Shown here in pieces: positions 1 through 11,600 of a DNA stretch of 64,000 nt. The notes beneath the pieces were generated by a model. The model was not told the origin of the DNA. It did no database searches and saw only the letters and a list, made by a program, of their open reading frames with translations. How positions within the stretch are numbered: position 1 is the first letter of the stretch; the number at the start of each line of letters is the position of its first letter. Both the position numbers and the translations under genes were made by a program. Source of the DNA: Rhizophagus clarus (lineage: Eukaryota; Glomeromycota; Glomeromycetes; Glomerales; Glomeraceae); the NCBI GenBank assembly GCA_015698045.1, contig BLAL01000048.1, positions 248,001 to 312,000 of the forward strand, written 5' to 3'.

Positions 1-774
1 TGATCACGTTTTGATGAACTAATACATTCTCAGAGTGCTATTAAAATTTTATTTTGAATTAGTAATGAAAGTATAATATTACCAATAACGATTGAAGAAT
101 AGTAGTGAATAAATTACCAAGTCACGATGGGCAATTCCCTCACTATGTAAGTATGAAACAGCGCAAGCTAACTGGTACGCCATATTATATTTATCATTCC
201 ATGTAAGTTTATTAAAGTTTTTTTTCAGATAATTTCGAAGACTACCACTGTCTGCGTATTCCATTACTAACATATAGTTATTACTAGTATGTAGATTTTC
301 TAAAGAATAAAAGAAACAGTCATTAATATAAATATACTGTATAATAATAAAACTGGCATATTTACTAAGGTGGAATCTTTATAATACCTGATTTATATAT
401 TGTTATTCCATAACAACGAATAATATTATCATGATAATCGACTTCACGTTGAATTTCTAACTAAATAAATTTAAACTTAATAAATGGATACTAAAATGAT
501 AAAAAAAAATTATTTTATTCGAAATTACCTCACAAATAATTTCTTTTAAAGTGACATTATTAAGATTAAAAAAAGATTTTAACGCAATAAATTTCCCTAA
601 ATTTTTCCAAATTGCACGGTACACTTTTCCGAAAGTTCCGGCACCAATTTCCTGAACGTTAATAAATTGGTTGTATTTGTAATATTCTAAATGTTTTTTA
701 GCAACAGCTTCTTCGATCCAATTAATCCATTCATTCGTATTTTCTGTATCTTGCATTTTCTTATTATCAGTCAT
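1..774 (-). CDS. TKL-like protein kinase, 5' part (runs off the window)
   Basis: Partial protein kinase gene cut by the window edge. Exons read on the minus strand: 774-529, 460-388, 300-118 and 37-1, all with GT-AG borders; phases 0, 1, 0 join in frame. The start is the ATG at 774. The N-terminal leader NEWINWIEEAVAKK and YYKYNQFINV precede a good glycine loop (IGAGTFGKVYRAIW) and the lysine strand (IALKSF). Exon 2 gives the alphaC/beta4 region (YHDNIIRCYG), exon 3 the hinge (LVMEYADSGSLRNYL) and HRDL, and exon 4 continues as HSENVLVHQN. So the HRDLxxxN catalytic loop is intact and the enzyme is probably active. The DFG, C-lobe and any C-terminal module lie outside the window. The intron positions match those of the other kinase genes here. 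Substrates are unknown; TKL-type Ser/Thr kinase is a family inference. Confidence 0.85.
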
Positions 775-2499
775 ATTGATAATTGACAGAAAAGTTTTAA
801 AAACGATAAAATTGAACAGAGTTGAAGAAATTTTTTGTGTACGGTTAACGAAAATAACCCTGTTTAATTATTTTATGCAACTTATTCACCAGACATTGTC
901 GCACAATGTTACTAGTACCACCAGTGTACCACCACCAATTAAAAAATCTCCTATTGGTCAACATTAACCGCAGTACCGCAGTAAGACGTAAATCACAAAA
1001 GGCTAAAATCAACTTTTTAAAAAAAATTAAATTTCAGTTTTTAAATATTTTCATGTGATTTTTAGTAACTTTGTTAGACTTACGATGAAATCGATGAAGG
1101 AAAAGAAAAATTATTATTATTTATATATGATGAGCTAACAGAAATTATAATTACTAACAAGTTGAAATTTATTTATTAAAAATGTAGCACGAAGAGGAAT
1201 AATTACTTATTACCAGAAATTTCCAATAAATTTTTATAACTAATTTTTTTATAAAATACGAATTTTTGTTTATGAAAATTTTTCTAGTTTTTCGATTTTT
1301 TAAACGAAGTTTTTTGTTTTTTTTTTTTTTAATGAAATGTTTTTAGCGAATTTTTTTTTAATGAATTTTGTTTTTTTTAACGGAATTTATTCTTTAACAG
1401 ATTTTTTATTTTAACAAACTTTTTGCTTTTTCAATAAATTTCTTTAATGTTTTAATGAATTTTATTAATAAACTACATTTTTTGTAATCTGTGATTTCTA
1501 CTGTCAATAATAAAATGCGTTTTTAATTTTGTCCTTCCATGTTCATGGCATCGTTAATTGGTGTTTGTATTCTTTTATTTAATGAACCATTCGTTCAAGA
1601 GGAATAAATTGGACGAAATATCTTCTTTCTATTTTTTTCTTTGAGGTAAATTAACAGACTCATCTAAAAGATCTTGTGCCTATAGAAAGAAATTATTTGT
1701 GTATTATTAAATGCTAAATTTGTTTGCTAGTTTTAAATAAAAAATTACCTCTTTAAATAAATTCTTGAATTTGACTTCGTTATCTGAATTATCCATTCGA
1801 GTTATCATTAAATTTACTACAAGTGGATTTTCGCATTTATTTCCTGTCAAATCATTATATCAAACTGAAATATAAAGAGTTAAGTTCCATTTCTTTGAAC
1901 CTAGATAAAATAATATTTTGAAAATTAAAAAATTGCATCATATGTCATTAATTAAAATAAAATAATCGTCATAAAAAAACAAAATAAATAAAATTTATAT
2001 ATTTTCCATCTTACCCATTATAGTAACCAAATGTGCATAATAAAAATGGTTTGTCAATAAATATGGACACGAACATATCCATTTGTGTTGATCTGATACT
2101 TTTCTTTATTTTGAACTGTTCTAGACGCTATTCAGCTTTAAAATCTTTTCTCCATGAAGTGTTTCGCGTCCATTATTACACAAAGGATAATACCGTTCTA
2201 ATTGTTGGAGAAACACTTTATCAGTCATTATAAAACAAATTAAGTCAAGTCTTGGTCGAGTAAACTTATATAAATGAGTACGCTTTAACGTTCTCCAACG
2301 TGATTCGTTGTCTTGTAAACAATGATCTCAGAAAATGATCAACGTACCCAAAAATAAAATTGAGACCACTTGCACCAGTTTCCCACAAATAAGCCAATAT
2401 CATTTGTATATTATTTTGATAACAATACCGAGACATTTCTCTCACATATTGAGTCCATATTTCTTATGGATTTTTTACAAAATCCTTATTAATAGTTAG

Positions 2500-3330
2500 A
2501 ATTAACATGTGAAGATGAAAATGTTACTCAATTTTTTCATCTCTTCGTAATTTTACATAGAATTTGTGCATGGTTTTGAATATTGTTTGTCTTATTGAAA
2601 ATTATTATTTGAAAAATTAATATTACAAATTATTGTTTATTGCAAATTACTGGACAATTGATTATGTGCTTTTTGGACATTATATTGTACTTGAACTATT
2701 TTTCTTCTTGAGGATAAATGCTGTTCAACATTTCGCTTAACATGTCATAAGCATAATTACAAATGTGCATCAAGTCAAATTGACATTGCTGCATTAATTT
2801 GAGTCATATCAATAAGAAAAGTTTAAAATTTTCAATACCATGCTCTTTAAGTGCCACGAACCAACCCATTAAAATTTCTGCTATTGACGTTTTTACCAGC
2901 TGATACTAAAAGATATGATAAAGGAAATGATGTTCCATATACTACTCCCATTATTTCATAAAGTCCATATTTGATGCTATTTGTATTGTATGTTGCGTCT
3001 GTAACTATGGTTTCCAGAGCAAAATATGAAAGTTGTGAAAAATGGTACAATAAAAGCAAATGATTCTGGCTTATTTTTTTGAAACTGATTGAATAGACTT
3101 TTCCTCAAGAAGTAACTTGACAGATTTATTTCATCATTGTCTCACGTTTACTTCAAATGCGACTTTATGAGTCCACAAAACATGTCCTTTAGTAAACATT
3201 TCATAACATAGCAGCTTTTGTTCTTTAATTTCTTTAATTCTAAATATTTCATGAGCACCCAATCTTATATTAAAATGAATACAGCACGTTTGTAACTTCA
3301 AGCAATAGTTAGGACGGGTATGCAAAATAT
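2500..3330 (-). pseudogene. Degenerate Mutator-like (MULE) transposase remnant
   Basis: Read on the minus strand, 3059-2847 encodes a stretch containing TDATYNTNSIKYGLYEIMGV then YGTSFPLSYLLV. This is the pattern of the MULE transposase core (TDATY...L..V...GTG.PL.YLL). After a frameshift near 2885 the neighbouring frame continues as GWFVALKEHGIENFKLFL and DMTQINAAMS, which fits the next conserved block of that family. Further fragments (VEQHLSSRRK) follow, with stops between. An upstream minus-strand piece (3325-3134) may be the N-terminal part. At least two frame breaks and several stops show that it is not functional. Terminal repeats were not found. Assignment is by motif memory, not by search. 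Confidence 0.5.
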
Positions 3331-4170
3331 GTTATTTAAAAAATATAAGATCGTTTTGATAATCAATTTTTATTGATATACAGTACATGTACAGTACATC
3401 CGTTCGTAGATCTGTATTCCAACAAATCTTCAGATAGTGTAGTTTGTAATTCTTTAATTAATGGTTTAAGGTGCAAATAACTCCAATATATAACAAACGG
3501 GATATCACTATCTTCTAAAAAAAACTCTTCCATTTCACTTGTTTTTAAAAAATATTCATAAATTATATTTGAAGTTCTCTTTGTCTTTTTTTAATATTTA
3601 AAATTTTATTACTACAATCTGCCTTTATAATATTTTACTTAGTATCTTTTGACGACATTCAGGACGGACTTTTATTTTGTTCGTGGAAAAAGCGAAAACA
3701 ATTGATTTTAACGTGTTTCACAATGTAAATATCTGAAAACAATTAACTGACAAACAAAAATCTGATCACGTGAGGATTACAGATTAGGTGATGCTATATA
3801 CGAATGTCATGTATTTATGTAAGTTATCACCTGCTGTTTGAAATGATCGTCATTATTTGCGTTAAAAGTATTATTATACGTTTATTTGATTCAAAAACTA
3901 AAAACTTGAAAAATGAGAGTCTGGAAGAATATCAAATAAGGTATTGTTATGACGAAGTAATTTCAAGAATATTAATTGCGCCACTATTTATTAAGTATTG
4001 AATCAGACATTCAGAAAATGATGATGAAATAACAGTTCTGGTACGGTGTTAACCTTGTAACCCCTGTAACGTTAAAATTTAAAAATTGGACAAGCGGAAA
4101 CATCAATTAATACATCAATCACAACTTAATCTTGTAAATTCTACAAAATTAAACTTAGAACCAGTTAAGG

Positions 4171-4809
4171 CCCTATAAAAAATAAGTGTCCGGATAATGT
4201 CCAGAAAATGTCCGGAAAAATTGTCTAAGTAATTGTCTGGAAATTCTGGACACTGTGTGTCCGGAAACTGTTCCGAAAACACTGCATTTTCGGGATATTA
4301 GGAAATTGTCCTGAAATTGTCCGGAAATGTATTTTCGTATAAAAGATGATCAATGGATAGATGATCATCATTATTCCTTAACCCAAAATTTTTATATCAT
4401 AGATATATAGTATTTTTGCCTGCTCTGCAATTTTAATTAGTACGACAGAAAAGATTTTGAATGTCAGTTTTGTGATTTTTGCATTTTTTTACAAAATTAA
4501 TTTATCCTTTTTTGGAAATAGTATCCAGAATTTGTCCTGAACTTTTTCATGTCCGGAATTTGTCTATCTGGTTTTTTTACTATGTCCAGAATTTGTCCAG
4601 GTTTAACTGTCCAGAATTTGTCCAAAATTTTATACCGAACAAATACTGGACGAATTCTGGACAAAGTTAGGACATGTCAAAATTTTAAGTATCAGAAGTG
4701 TGTCAGACATGTACCAAAAAAGTGGACATTTTCCGGACACATCAGATTTATTCCGGACATTTTCCAGACATTTTTGATAACATTTTCCGGACATTTATTT
4801 TTTATAGGG
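4171..4809. mobile_element. CCCTA-TIR element, copy 1 (639 bp)
   Basis: A 639-bp element bounded by terminal inverted repeats of about 31 bp. The left end reads CCCTATAAAAAATAAGTGTC and the right end is the complement of CCCTATAAAAAATAAATGTC. The element is flanked by a 3-bp direct repeat AGG (4168-4170 and 4810-4812). The interior is full of short TGTCCGGAA/TGTCCAGAA motifs and has no transposase, so it is non-autonomous (MITE-like). A second full copy in the opposite orientation is at 39636-40257 and a third, interrupted copy is at 48916-52081. The superfamily is not assigned; the 3-bp duplication is the main clue. Confidence 0.85.
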
Positions 4810-5127
4810 AGGCTTTATCATTTTATTATCTTTTTAATTTTGTACTAATAAAAATTTATTTTATTTTAGAATTCAGATATGCAAATTTGTGACAAGTTCG
4901 ATGTGATGATACGATCCTTGCCTGCTGTCCTGCTCACGGTTTTTCTGTGGCACTGTGAAGATTTGTCATATATTAGCTTGCATTGGCGTAATTTGAGTAA
5001 CAAGCAAACAGATCATCCTATCATGTAACGTTACCTAAGTTAATGTACAGTACAAAAAAATAAAGGCGAAATTTTCAAAAAAAAAAAAAAAAAAATTGTA
5101 ATTTAAATCTCTTTATTATTATTTAAA

Positions 5128-7092
5128 ATGACTTCCAATAAAAAAGATATGATATTTGTTGAAATTATTAGTGATTCAACACGAAAAAAAAAGATGAAAA
5201 AATTAAATCTTGAAAGTAATTTATCCGATACTCGTAAAGAACTTAAAAAGAGTATTAATGAAATGAATATATTATTATTCACAAGAAAAATAGATGATGA
5301 TGACTTTGAAATTGATCGTGAGGATGAAGATGATATACTTTTAAATGAAATTATATTTGATAATTCAGGAAATAAATTTTTATATTTATTAAAAAATTCA
5401 AGTCCAAGTTGGAATTATTTAAATGAGAAACGTAAATTAGACCATGGAAGAATTATGAGCTTTGATGGAAATAAAGAAGCTAATAATAGAGCATTTAAAT
5501 TGAAGGATTGTGAATTTAATTTAATTGGTTCTGAAGGATATAGAAAGGGTCAACTTGAATTTAAATCAGAAGAGGATTGGATGATGAAAACGAACTTATT
5601 TTTTGGAATTGATATTAATGTACATAATTTTATAGGATTCGGGTTATCGATCGGAAAAACAAAAGATGAAAATTTTAAAGATGAAATTAATTCTACATAT
5701 AAATATACAGAAATTGGCAAAGCAACACTGAAACTTAGTAAAGAAAATTTGGAGTTAACTGATAATTTTAAAAATGATGTCAAACATGCTATAGACTCTA
5801 AAGAACCTAGACAGTTCTTTGAAATTATTGAGAAATATGGTCAATTTCTCCCAACTGAAATTGTTTTGGGAGGAAGAGTTTATTTTAAAGGCGTAACATC
5901 ATCACATGAAAGATCTATAAATAAATCAAAAGAGGGTTCTGCGAACATGAGTATTGGAGCTTCAAATGCAAAAATAGGAGGTAATTCTGGAAAATCAAGT
6001 AAGAAATTAAATTCCCATAGTTCTGATCGCATGAGATTACTTGGAGGAAAATATCCTGTTGATGAAAATTTTGATGAAAAAGCTTGGATTGAATCTTTAG
6101 AAGATTATCAAACTTGGGATTGCATAGAATTTAAAAATCCTGTTAGTATTTTTAAATTATTACCTGATGAACTATATAAGAAAGTATTTATATCTATCGG
6201 AAAAAGAATTCTTTATACAACTACTGTTGAAGATCAATATTATTATTTAAATGATCCTGGAAGACATAGAACTATTGAACTAAGTAATATACCAAGAAAT
6301 ATTTCAGATGTCGTTTTAAATAATGAAGCTGATTGTGATGTCTTTGCAGCAGTTGTTGATACTGATGAAAACTCGAAAGAAGTATTTTTTAACTGTCAAA
6401 TTTTGAAAAAACAAAAAGCGAAACCCAGCATAATAATTCATGGTATACAAAAAAAATTTCAACAATGTACATGTAAACTAAAGGTTAGAATAATGATCGT
6501 TGGTTATGATGTAGATTTCAATTGCATTTTTTCAAATATTAGTGTTGAATTGAAAAACAATACTTATAATTCAAACCAACCTAGCATGACATTGCCATTT
6601 GAGGATGAATTAATAACAACAAATACCCCTTTTTTCGGGATTCCTGTATTAGAGAATTTAAATTATTTGAATTCCTCAATTGCAATTGGATATAATTTTC
6701 ACAAATTAGATAACAAACATAATGAACTAAATGTAGAAATATTTCCTTATTGCTTGAAAACAAAACGCTATGTTAATTTACCAAATTTCACTTTTCGTAC
6801 GATTATCATTAGAGATTGTCCTGATAAGGCTTACAAGTTAATTAAATTAGATCATTCACAAAAAGAACTTGATATTAGTAAATATTTTAATGATCCAAAC
6901 CCAAAATATATTAGTTTATATTTATCAGATGTTGATAATTACTTACCAGTTTTCATGAATCAAAAGTGTAAAAAAGTTTATCTAGAACATATTTGTAAAA
7001 GTTGTGAAAAATGTACTTCAAAATCATTGCAAACAAAAAAATCAAAAATTGAATGTATTGAATGTATATTTTTTAATCCGTACGATCATTAG
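5128..7092 (+). CDS. G1: MACPF-domain protein with N-terminal ubiquitin-like region
   Basis: Single-exon gene of 654 aa and the most diverged of four paralogues here (others at 36613, 46716 and 53623). Residues about 1-90 look ubiquitin-like (LNLESNLSDTRKELKKS, then an acidic loop). Residues about 95-350 fit a MACPF domain: an N-terminal helical block ending in YGQFLPTEIVLGGRVYF at about 237-253 (the family's YG...LGG signature), a Gly/Ser/Asn-rich segment, then LLGGKYP...AWIESL and FKNPVSIFKLL, which match the usual end of the domain. A beta-rich region follows, and the last 40 residues carry a Cys cluster (CKSCEKCTSK...CIECIF) that could bind metal. There is no signal peptide, so it probably acts inside the cell. 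MACPF proteins oligomerise into membrane pores; pore formation here is inference. The poly(A) signal AATAAA lies 37 nt after the stop. Confidence 0.85.
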   Translation: MTSNKKDMIFVEIISDSTRKKKMKKLNLESNLSDTRKELKKSINEMNILLFTRKIDDDDFEIDREDEDDILLNEIIFDNSGNKFLYLLKNSSPSWNYLNEKRKLDHGRIMSFDGNKEANNRAFKLKDCEFNLIGSEGYRKGQLEFKSEEDWMMKTNLFFGIDINVHNFIGFGLSIGKTKDENFKDEINSTYKYTEIGKATLKLSKENLELTDNFKNDVKHAIDSKEPRQFFEIIEKYGQFLPTEIVLGGRVYFKGVTSSHERSINKSKEGSANMSIGASNAKIGGNSGKSSKKLNSHSSDRMRLLGGKYPVDENFDEKAWIESLEDYQTWDCIEFKNPVSIFKLLPDELYKKVFISIGKRILYTTTVEDQYYYLNDPGRHRTIELSNIPRNISDVVLNNEADCDVFAAVVDTDENSKEVFFNCQILKKQKAKPSIIIHGIQKKFQQCTCKLKVRIMIVGYDVDFNCIFSNISVELKNNTYNSNQPSMTLPFEDELITTNTPFFGIPVLENLNYLNSSIAIGYNFHKLDNKHNELNVEIFPYCLKTKRYVNLPNFTFRTIIIRDCPDKAYKLIKLDHSQKELDISKYFNDPNPKYISLYLSDVDNYLPVFMNQKCKKVYLEHICKSCEKCTSKSLQTKKSKIECIECIFFNPYDH

Positions 7093-8614
7093 TTATTATC
7101 ATGCAAATATGTATAATTATTTATTATCAATAAAAACTTGTAATTTGCTAAGATTCTGTGCGAACAATGAAAAATATGCGAGTTTGCTTTATAATTAACT
7201 TTCACATTTACTACAAAAAAAAAAAAAATGCACGGTTAACATAATCGGTGATATGAGAAATTCTCTTTTTAAAAATTAATAATGGTGTCAAAATCCAAAA
7301 AACCTGAAAAAAAATTTTTAGACTAGCGGTAAAACCACCTGAACGATTGCCGGGGGTGCGATCTAGTACCTCCTCAAACAACCTCTTACAGAACTTCATT
7401 TGGAGTGCTTCTGGTTAGTCACCCAGTTCTATTTTGACTCCTTATGCGAAACATCAAATTTTTGTAAAATCCAAATTATGAAGCATTAAGGAAAAATTGT
7501 CGAGTATAAAGTCGTATAATTAGTTAGGTAAGTGTATTTAAGACCAAATTGTATTACGATAATGTTGATTTTAAAATTTTAAAACCAAACAACTCTTACC
7601 GTGTTCAGATGACCGAAGATAATTCAACTTTTATAACTAATGTCTTCTCAAATGTAAAATGTGAGTGTTTGTGATGGCTTATATGGTTGTTCACTTTCTT
7701 AGATATTTATTTGTTGATAATGAGAATTTTTTTTTAATAAATTCTATCCTGATGCCGTAAGTTTATTACAACATATTTAACACATGTAATTTCATCATCA
7801 CTTTTCACACAAAACTATTAAGAAAAAACGGATTAGAAAATGTCTGTCAAGATAAGGAACATCTGAACTTTCGTAACTTAAAAAATTTGGAGAACAACTA
7901 AGAGATATGACTTGAAAGGGCAGATGAAAAATAATCAATAACGCAACATTTCTGGCCATAAGTGAGAGCTTATATGAGGAACATGACCACAAATTTAGAA
8001 GATTTGTTCAGGAAGAAAGAAGTTACAAACAAGTTAGTCGAGTCGATGAGAGTGCGAAGTTAGAAAGTTATAAAATGGAAGGAAAAAATATATCATCCAA
8101 TTATATAGAAATTAAAATCATACGTCATAATTTTATTTTATTTTTGATACAATGGAGACGGTAACTGAATCAAGTAGCATGCTCACATATATTCTTAAAG
8201 AAATCCATTCGTGTGTAGATTTACTGTATAAATACTGTGTATGCAAATAACTAAATTTTAGTGTCTATTCACACAGATTTGCTATTATGTTGTGTATTCG
8301 CTGTTTCAGTGAGAATCTATTGCATGCTGGAACGTCAATAATTTTACGTTACATAATTAAAGAGTTTTTATTGATAAATATAAAGTGATAAAATAAATAA
8401 GAAAAAAACTGTAAAACTAATAAATATAAATTAACTATAATGAGTTAATGACAACAGCAGTATATACCAATTACGGTAGAAATTGACATTTATATTTCTT
8501 TAGCAAGCTTAATACTACATGAATATTATGCAAAATAAATGTTGTCGCTAATATTTTATATTAAGATAAATTTTTTAAATTACCTTGTATTGAATCTGTC
8601 TTGGGATACTTTTA
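7093..8614. other. Intergenic region between convergent G1 and F
   Basis: This 1.5-kb stretch lies between the 3' ends of G1 and F. It contains the G1 poly(A) signal, an A tract near 7215, and a slightly GC-richer stretch at 7320-7450 that I cannot assign. No open frame here looks like a protein and no repeat family was recognised. Confidence 0.5.
7129..7134 (+). terminator. Poly(A) signal AATAAA after G1
   Basis: Canonical AATAAA hexamer 37 nt downstream of the G1 stop codon in AT-rich DNA. Confidence 0.4.
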
Positions 8615-11600
8615 TTAAATGGTTTGCTCAAGGCTCTCGTCAAAATTTTCTCTAGTTAGAATATACCCAATTAAGTGACCTTCCTTTTCTTTGTAATCAT
8701 CAATCCTCAAATTTTTATAATCCGTGGATAGAATACAAATGTTTAAATCTATATTAATAACATTCTCAGTTTCCGTTAACAAATCATCATTTAAATTCTG
8801 AGATGAATTGGTTATTTGAAAACCAATAAAATTATTAGACCATTTAATTAGCTTAATAATATTATTAGGTTCATGATTTGTTGATGAATGATATGCATGT
8901 GCAAAAATAGTATATCCTTCAAATAAGGGAAATGCAGTTTTAATATAATAATTTAATTGATCAGGTTGTAATTTAATTGACTTCTTAAAATAATTAACTT
9001 GAAAATCTCGATTATTTGGACTAAAAACGGATAATTCTAAAGGTTTTCCGACAATCATCCACGAAATATAACATTTTGTTATATCAATGCTTGTTCCTAT
9101 TAATTTTTTTATTATTGCGTAAAATCCATTAAAGTCATATAATCCAAAATTAACATAAATTTCTTCTAATTTTGTGTTATTTTCTGAAATTATTGATCCA
9201 TATACTTCATAATTTTCGTCTTTCAATGACAATTCTATATCAATACGTTTGTAATGGGAAACATTATTAACTAAATCATCATTCAAATCATCTTTCAAGT
9301 ATTCCAAATCTTTCAAATCAGTAATTCCTGTCATTATAATTCGGGATTTTTGAAGATCATTAAATTTACTTAATGTACCGCTTATACTTTCTCGTTGTTC
9401 CACTTTAAGAATTTTATAAAGAGGAATGATTTTATCAAATTCAACAACTTTCAAATTATCATCTATATCTTCAATCCAAGAAGTTAAATTATCTTTTTCG
9501 ATGATTTCTCCCTCTTGTGTTATAAGATGCGAAACACCTAACTTATCTAATAATTTTACTATTTCATTAATATTATCAACATTTTCAATCGTATTAATTG
9601 AAGAGGAATTTGGTAAAATAACTTTTAAAGACCCTCCTAAAATAATTCTTTGCGGAAATAAGTGACCGTATTCATTAAATATACGTTGTAAATCTTCCAA
9701 TGGCTTCATACTGTCAAGTGCTTTCTCTATGACTTTTTCAAATTCTTTTGTAGGCATTATATCATCTTTGTCTAAGAGAATTTCGTAACGTTCAAATTTA
9801 ACTAGAATGTGACTAAACCCTTCATAACCCTCAGTATCATATTTTATAAACGGAAAAGAACTTATATTTTCACTTGAAAAAATATTATTGGAGGCTAAAT
9901 AAACTTCAAACTTTGTTGATGGTCTGATCATTTTCAAACAAGATTTATTACCTATATTATTAACCTTAGGAATTTTAATAAAATCAATGGCAATTTTCTT
10001 GCTAATTTCTGTTTTATAATTTTGGTTATTAGTTATTAATCCATGAAATAGATGGAGATCTATGGTCCAACTTATTAGATTATTATATGCCGCATTTCCA
10101 ACCCAATCTTTTAAGCTTAATTTTTCTTTAAAACTGATAATCCTTAGCAGTTTTTCATCATAAGATTCAATATCATCTAATTTTCTGCATCCTAATTGTG
10201 AAATGGAAACAACACTTTCGTAAGAAATTATGTCAATTATTTTCATTTGACGTAAATTATTTATCCAACTGATTAATTCTTTATGGGAATTTGTGATTTT
10301 CTCATCCAATATTTTCTGCGGATACATATTGTTCATCCATTTGATTAACTTTCCATAAGTATTTAATTCTTCTCCATCCAATGTTTCCATTTTTAGTAAA
10401 TTATTAAAGATGAATAAATTATCAGGTTGAATTTCTATAGAATATTTAGTTAAATTATATGCACAGAAGAGATAGAATTTTAATATGTCAATCTGTGCTC
10501 GGGTAACTAAATTATATTCTTTAATAAATATTCTACCGCCAATGGAAATTTTTTTTGTAAAAAATTCATTACCACTTGAATTTATTTGAAAATATTTTGA
10601 ACTTAAACCATCTTTATAAGTTATTTCAATAATTGGAAAATCAATGCATATATTAGGTGAATTATCTATATTTGTATACACTAGAGGTTGTAGTTTATAG
10701 AAACTTATATCCCATTTATCATTTTCTATAAGAAAAGCTTGTTTGCTTGGTATTATTTTATGTTTGTTCAAGAATAAACCATGATTCAACTGAATTGCGT
10801 CCTGTTTACAATTTATGGTTTTTGTAGGATCTTGTGATAATGAAGAAAAACTATTAATTGAAGTAATATTTAATAATTACTAGCGTATCGAGATAAATTA
10901 GAATTAATAAGATAGAAAATAACAAAATAAATACCCGAAACACGAAGTAGAATTAATATCAATAGTATCACTAGTATAATAAAATATTGTAAGTAATTTC
11001 ATTGAGTTAATTTCATTTTGTTAATAATAAATACCTCATTAATGAAGCAGAGTCATCTTCGTAACTATTAATATATCAAAAAAAAAAAAAAAAAATGAGA
11101 ATAATAATTCATTAAGTTAATCATACTTTATTAATAATAAATACCTGCTAATATATATAATGGGATTATTAATAACAGTAGTACGTTTAGTTGAAATATC
11201 ATTTCTCTTAGTTATACTAGAATTAAAGGTTAAATACTAATTATTGTAAAATAAATAAATATAGAAATTTAATAAAATAAATACCTTAAATCTGGATTAA
11301 CTATGTTTTCAGTTTTAATTTCTTTTTCACAGTAATCAAGTCTATATATTTCACCAATTTGATCTTTTTCGGCTGCTTTTTTATATGATTCATATAATTC
11401 AAATGCTTTGATTTCATTCTTTTCAGTACCTATTCCATTCTCATAACAACAGCCAAGAACAAATATCGCACTAATCTGACCTTGTTCGGCTGCTGCTTTA
11501 TATAATTCAAATGCTTTGATTTCATTCTTTTCAGTACCTATTCCATTTTGATAACAACATCCAAGAATAAATGTCGCATTAATCTGGCCCTTTTTAGCTG

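Larger units (their letters stand above)
775..5127. other. Intergenic region with transposon remnants
   Basis: This 4.35-kb gap lies between the divergently transcribed partial kinase and G1. It holds a degenerate MULE-type transposase (about 2500-3330, minus) and a complete short TIR element (4171-4809). Around 1260-1480 there is low-complexity DNA made of degenerate units of roughly 20 nt resembling AACGAATTTTTTGTTTTTT. A long A tract at about 5078-5095 sits 33 nt before the G1 start codon. I see no convincing intact gene; the short open frames here are not protein-like apart from the MULE remnant. Confidence 0.6.

Noticed and set aside
1260..1480. T-rich repeats as a promoter or replication origin
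   Set aside because: They look like ordinary low-complexity intergenic DNA with degenerate 20-nt units; no other support.
4549..4848. Open frame of 99 codons as a gene
   Set aside because: It lies wholly inside the TIR element, is made of TGTCCGG repeats, and the copy at 39636-40257 has no conserved frame of its own.
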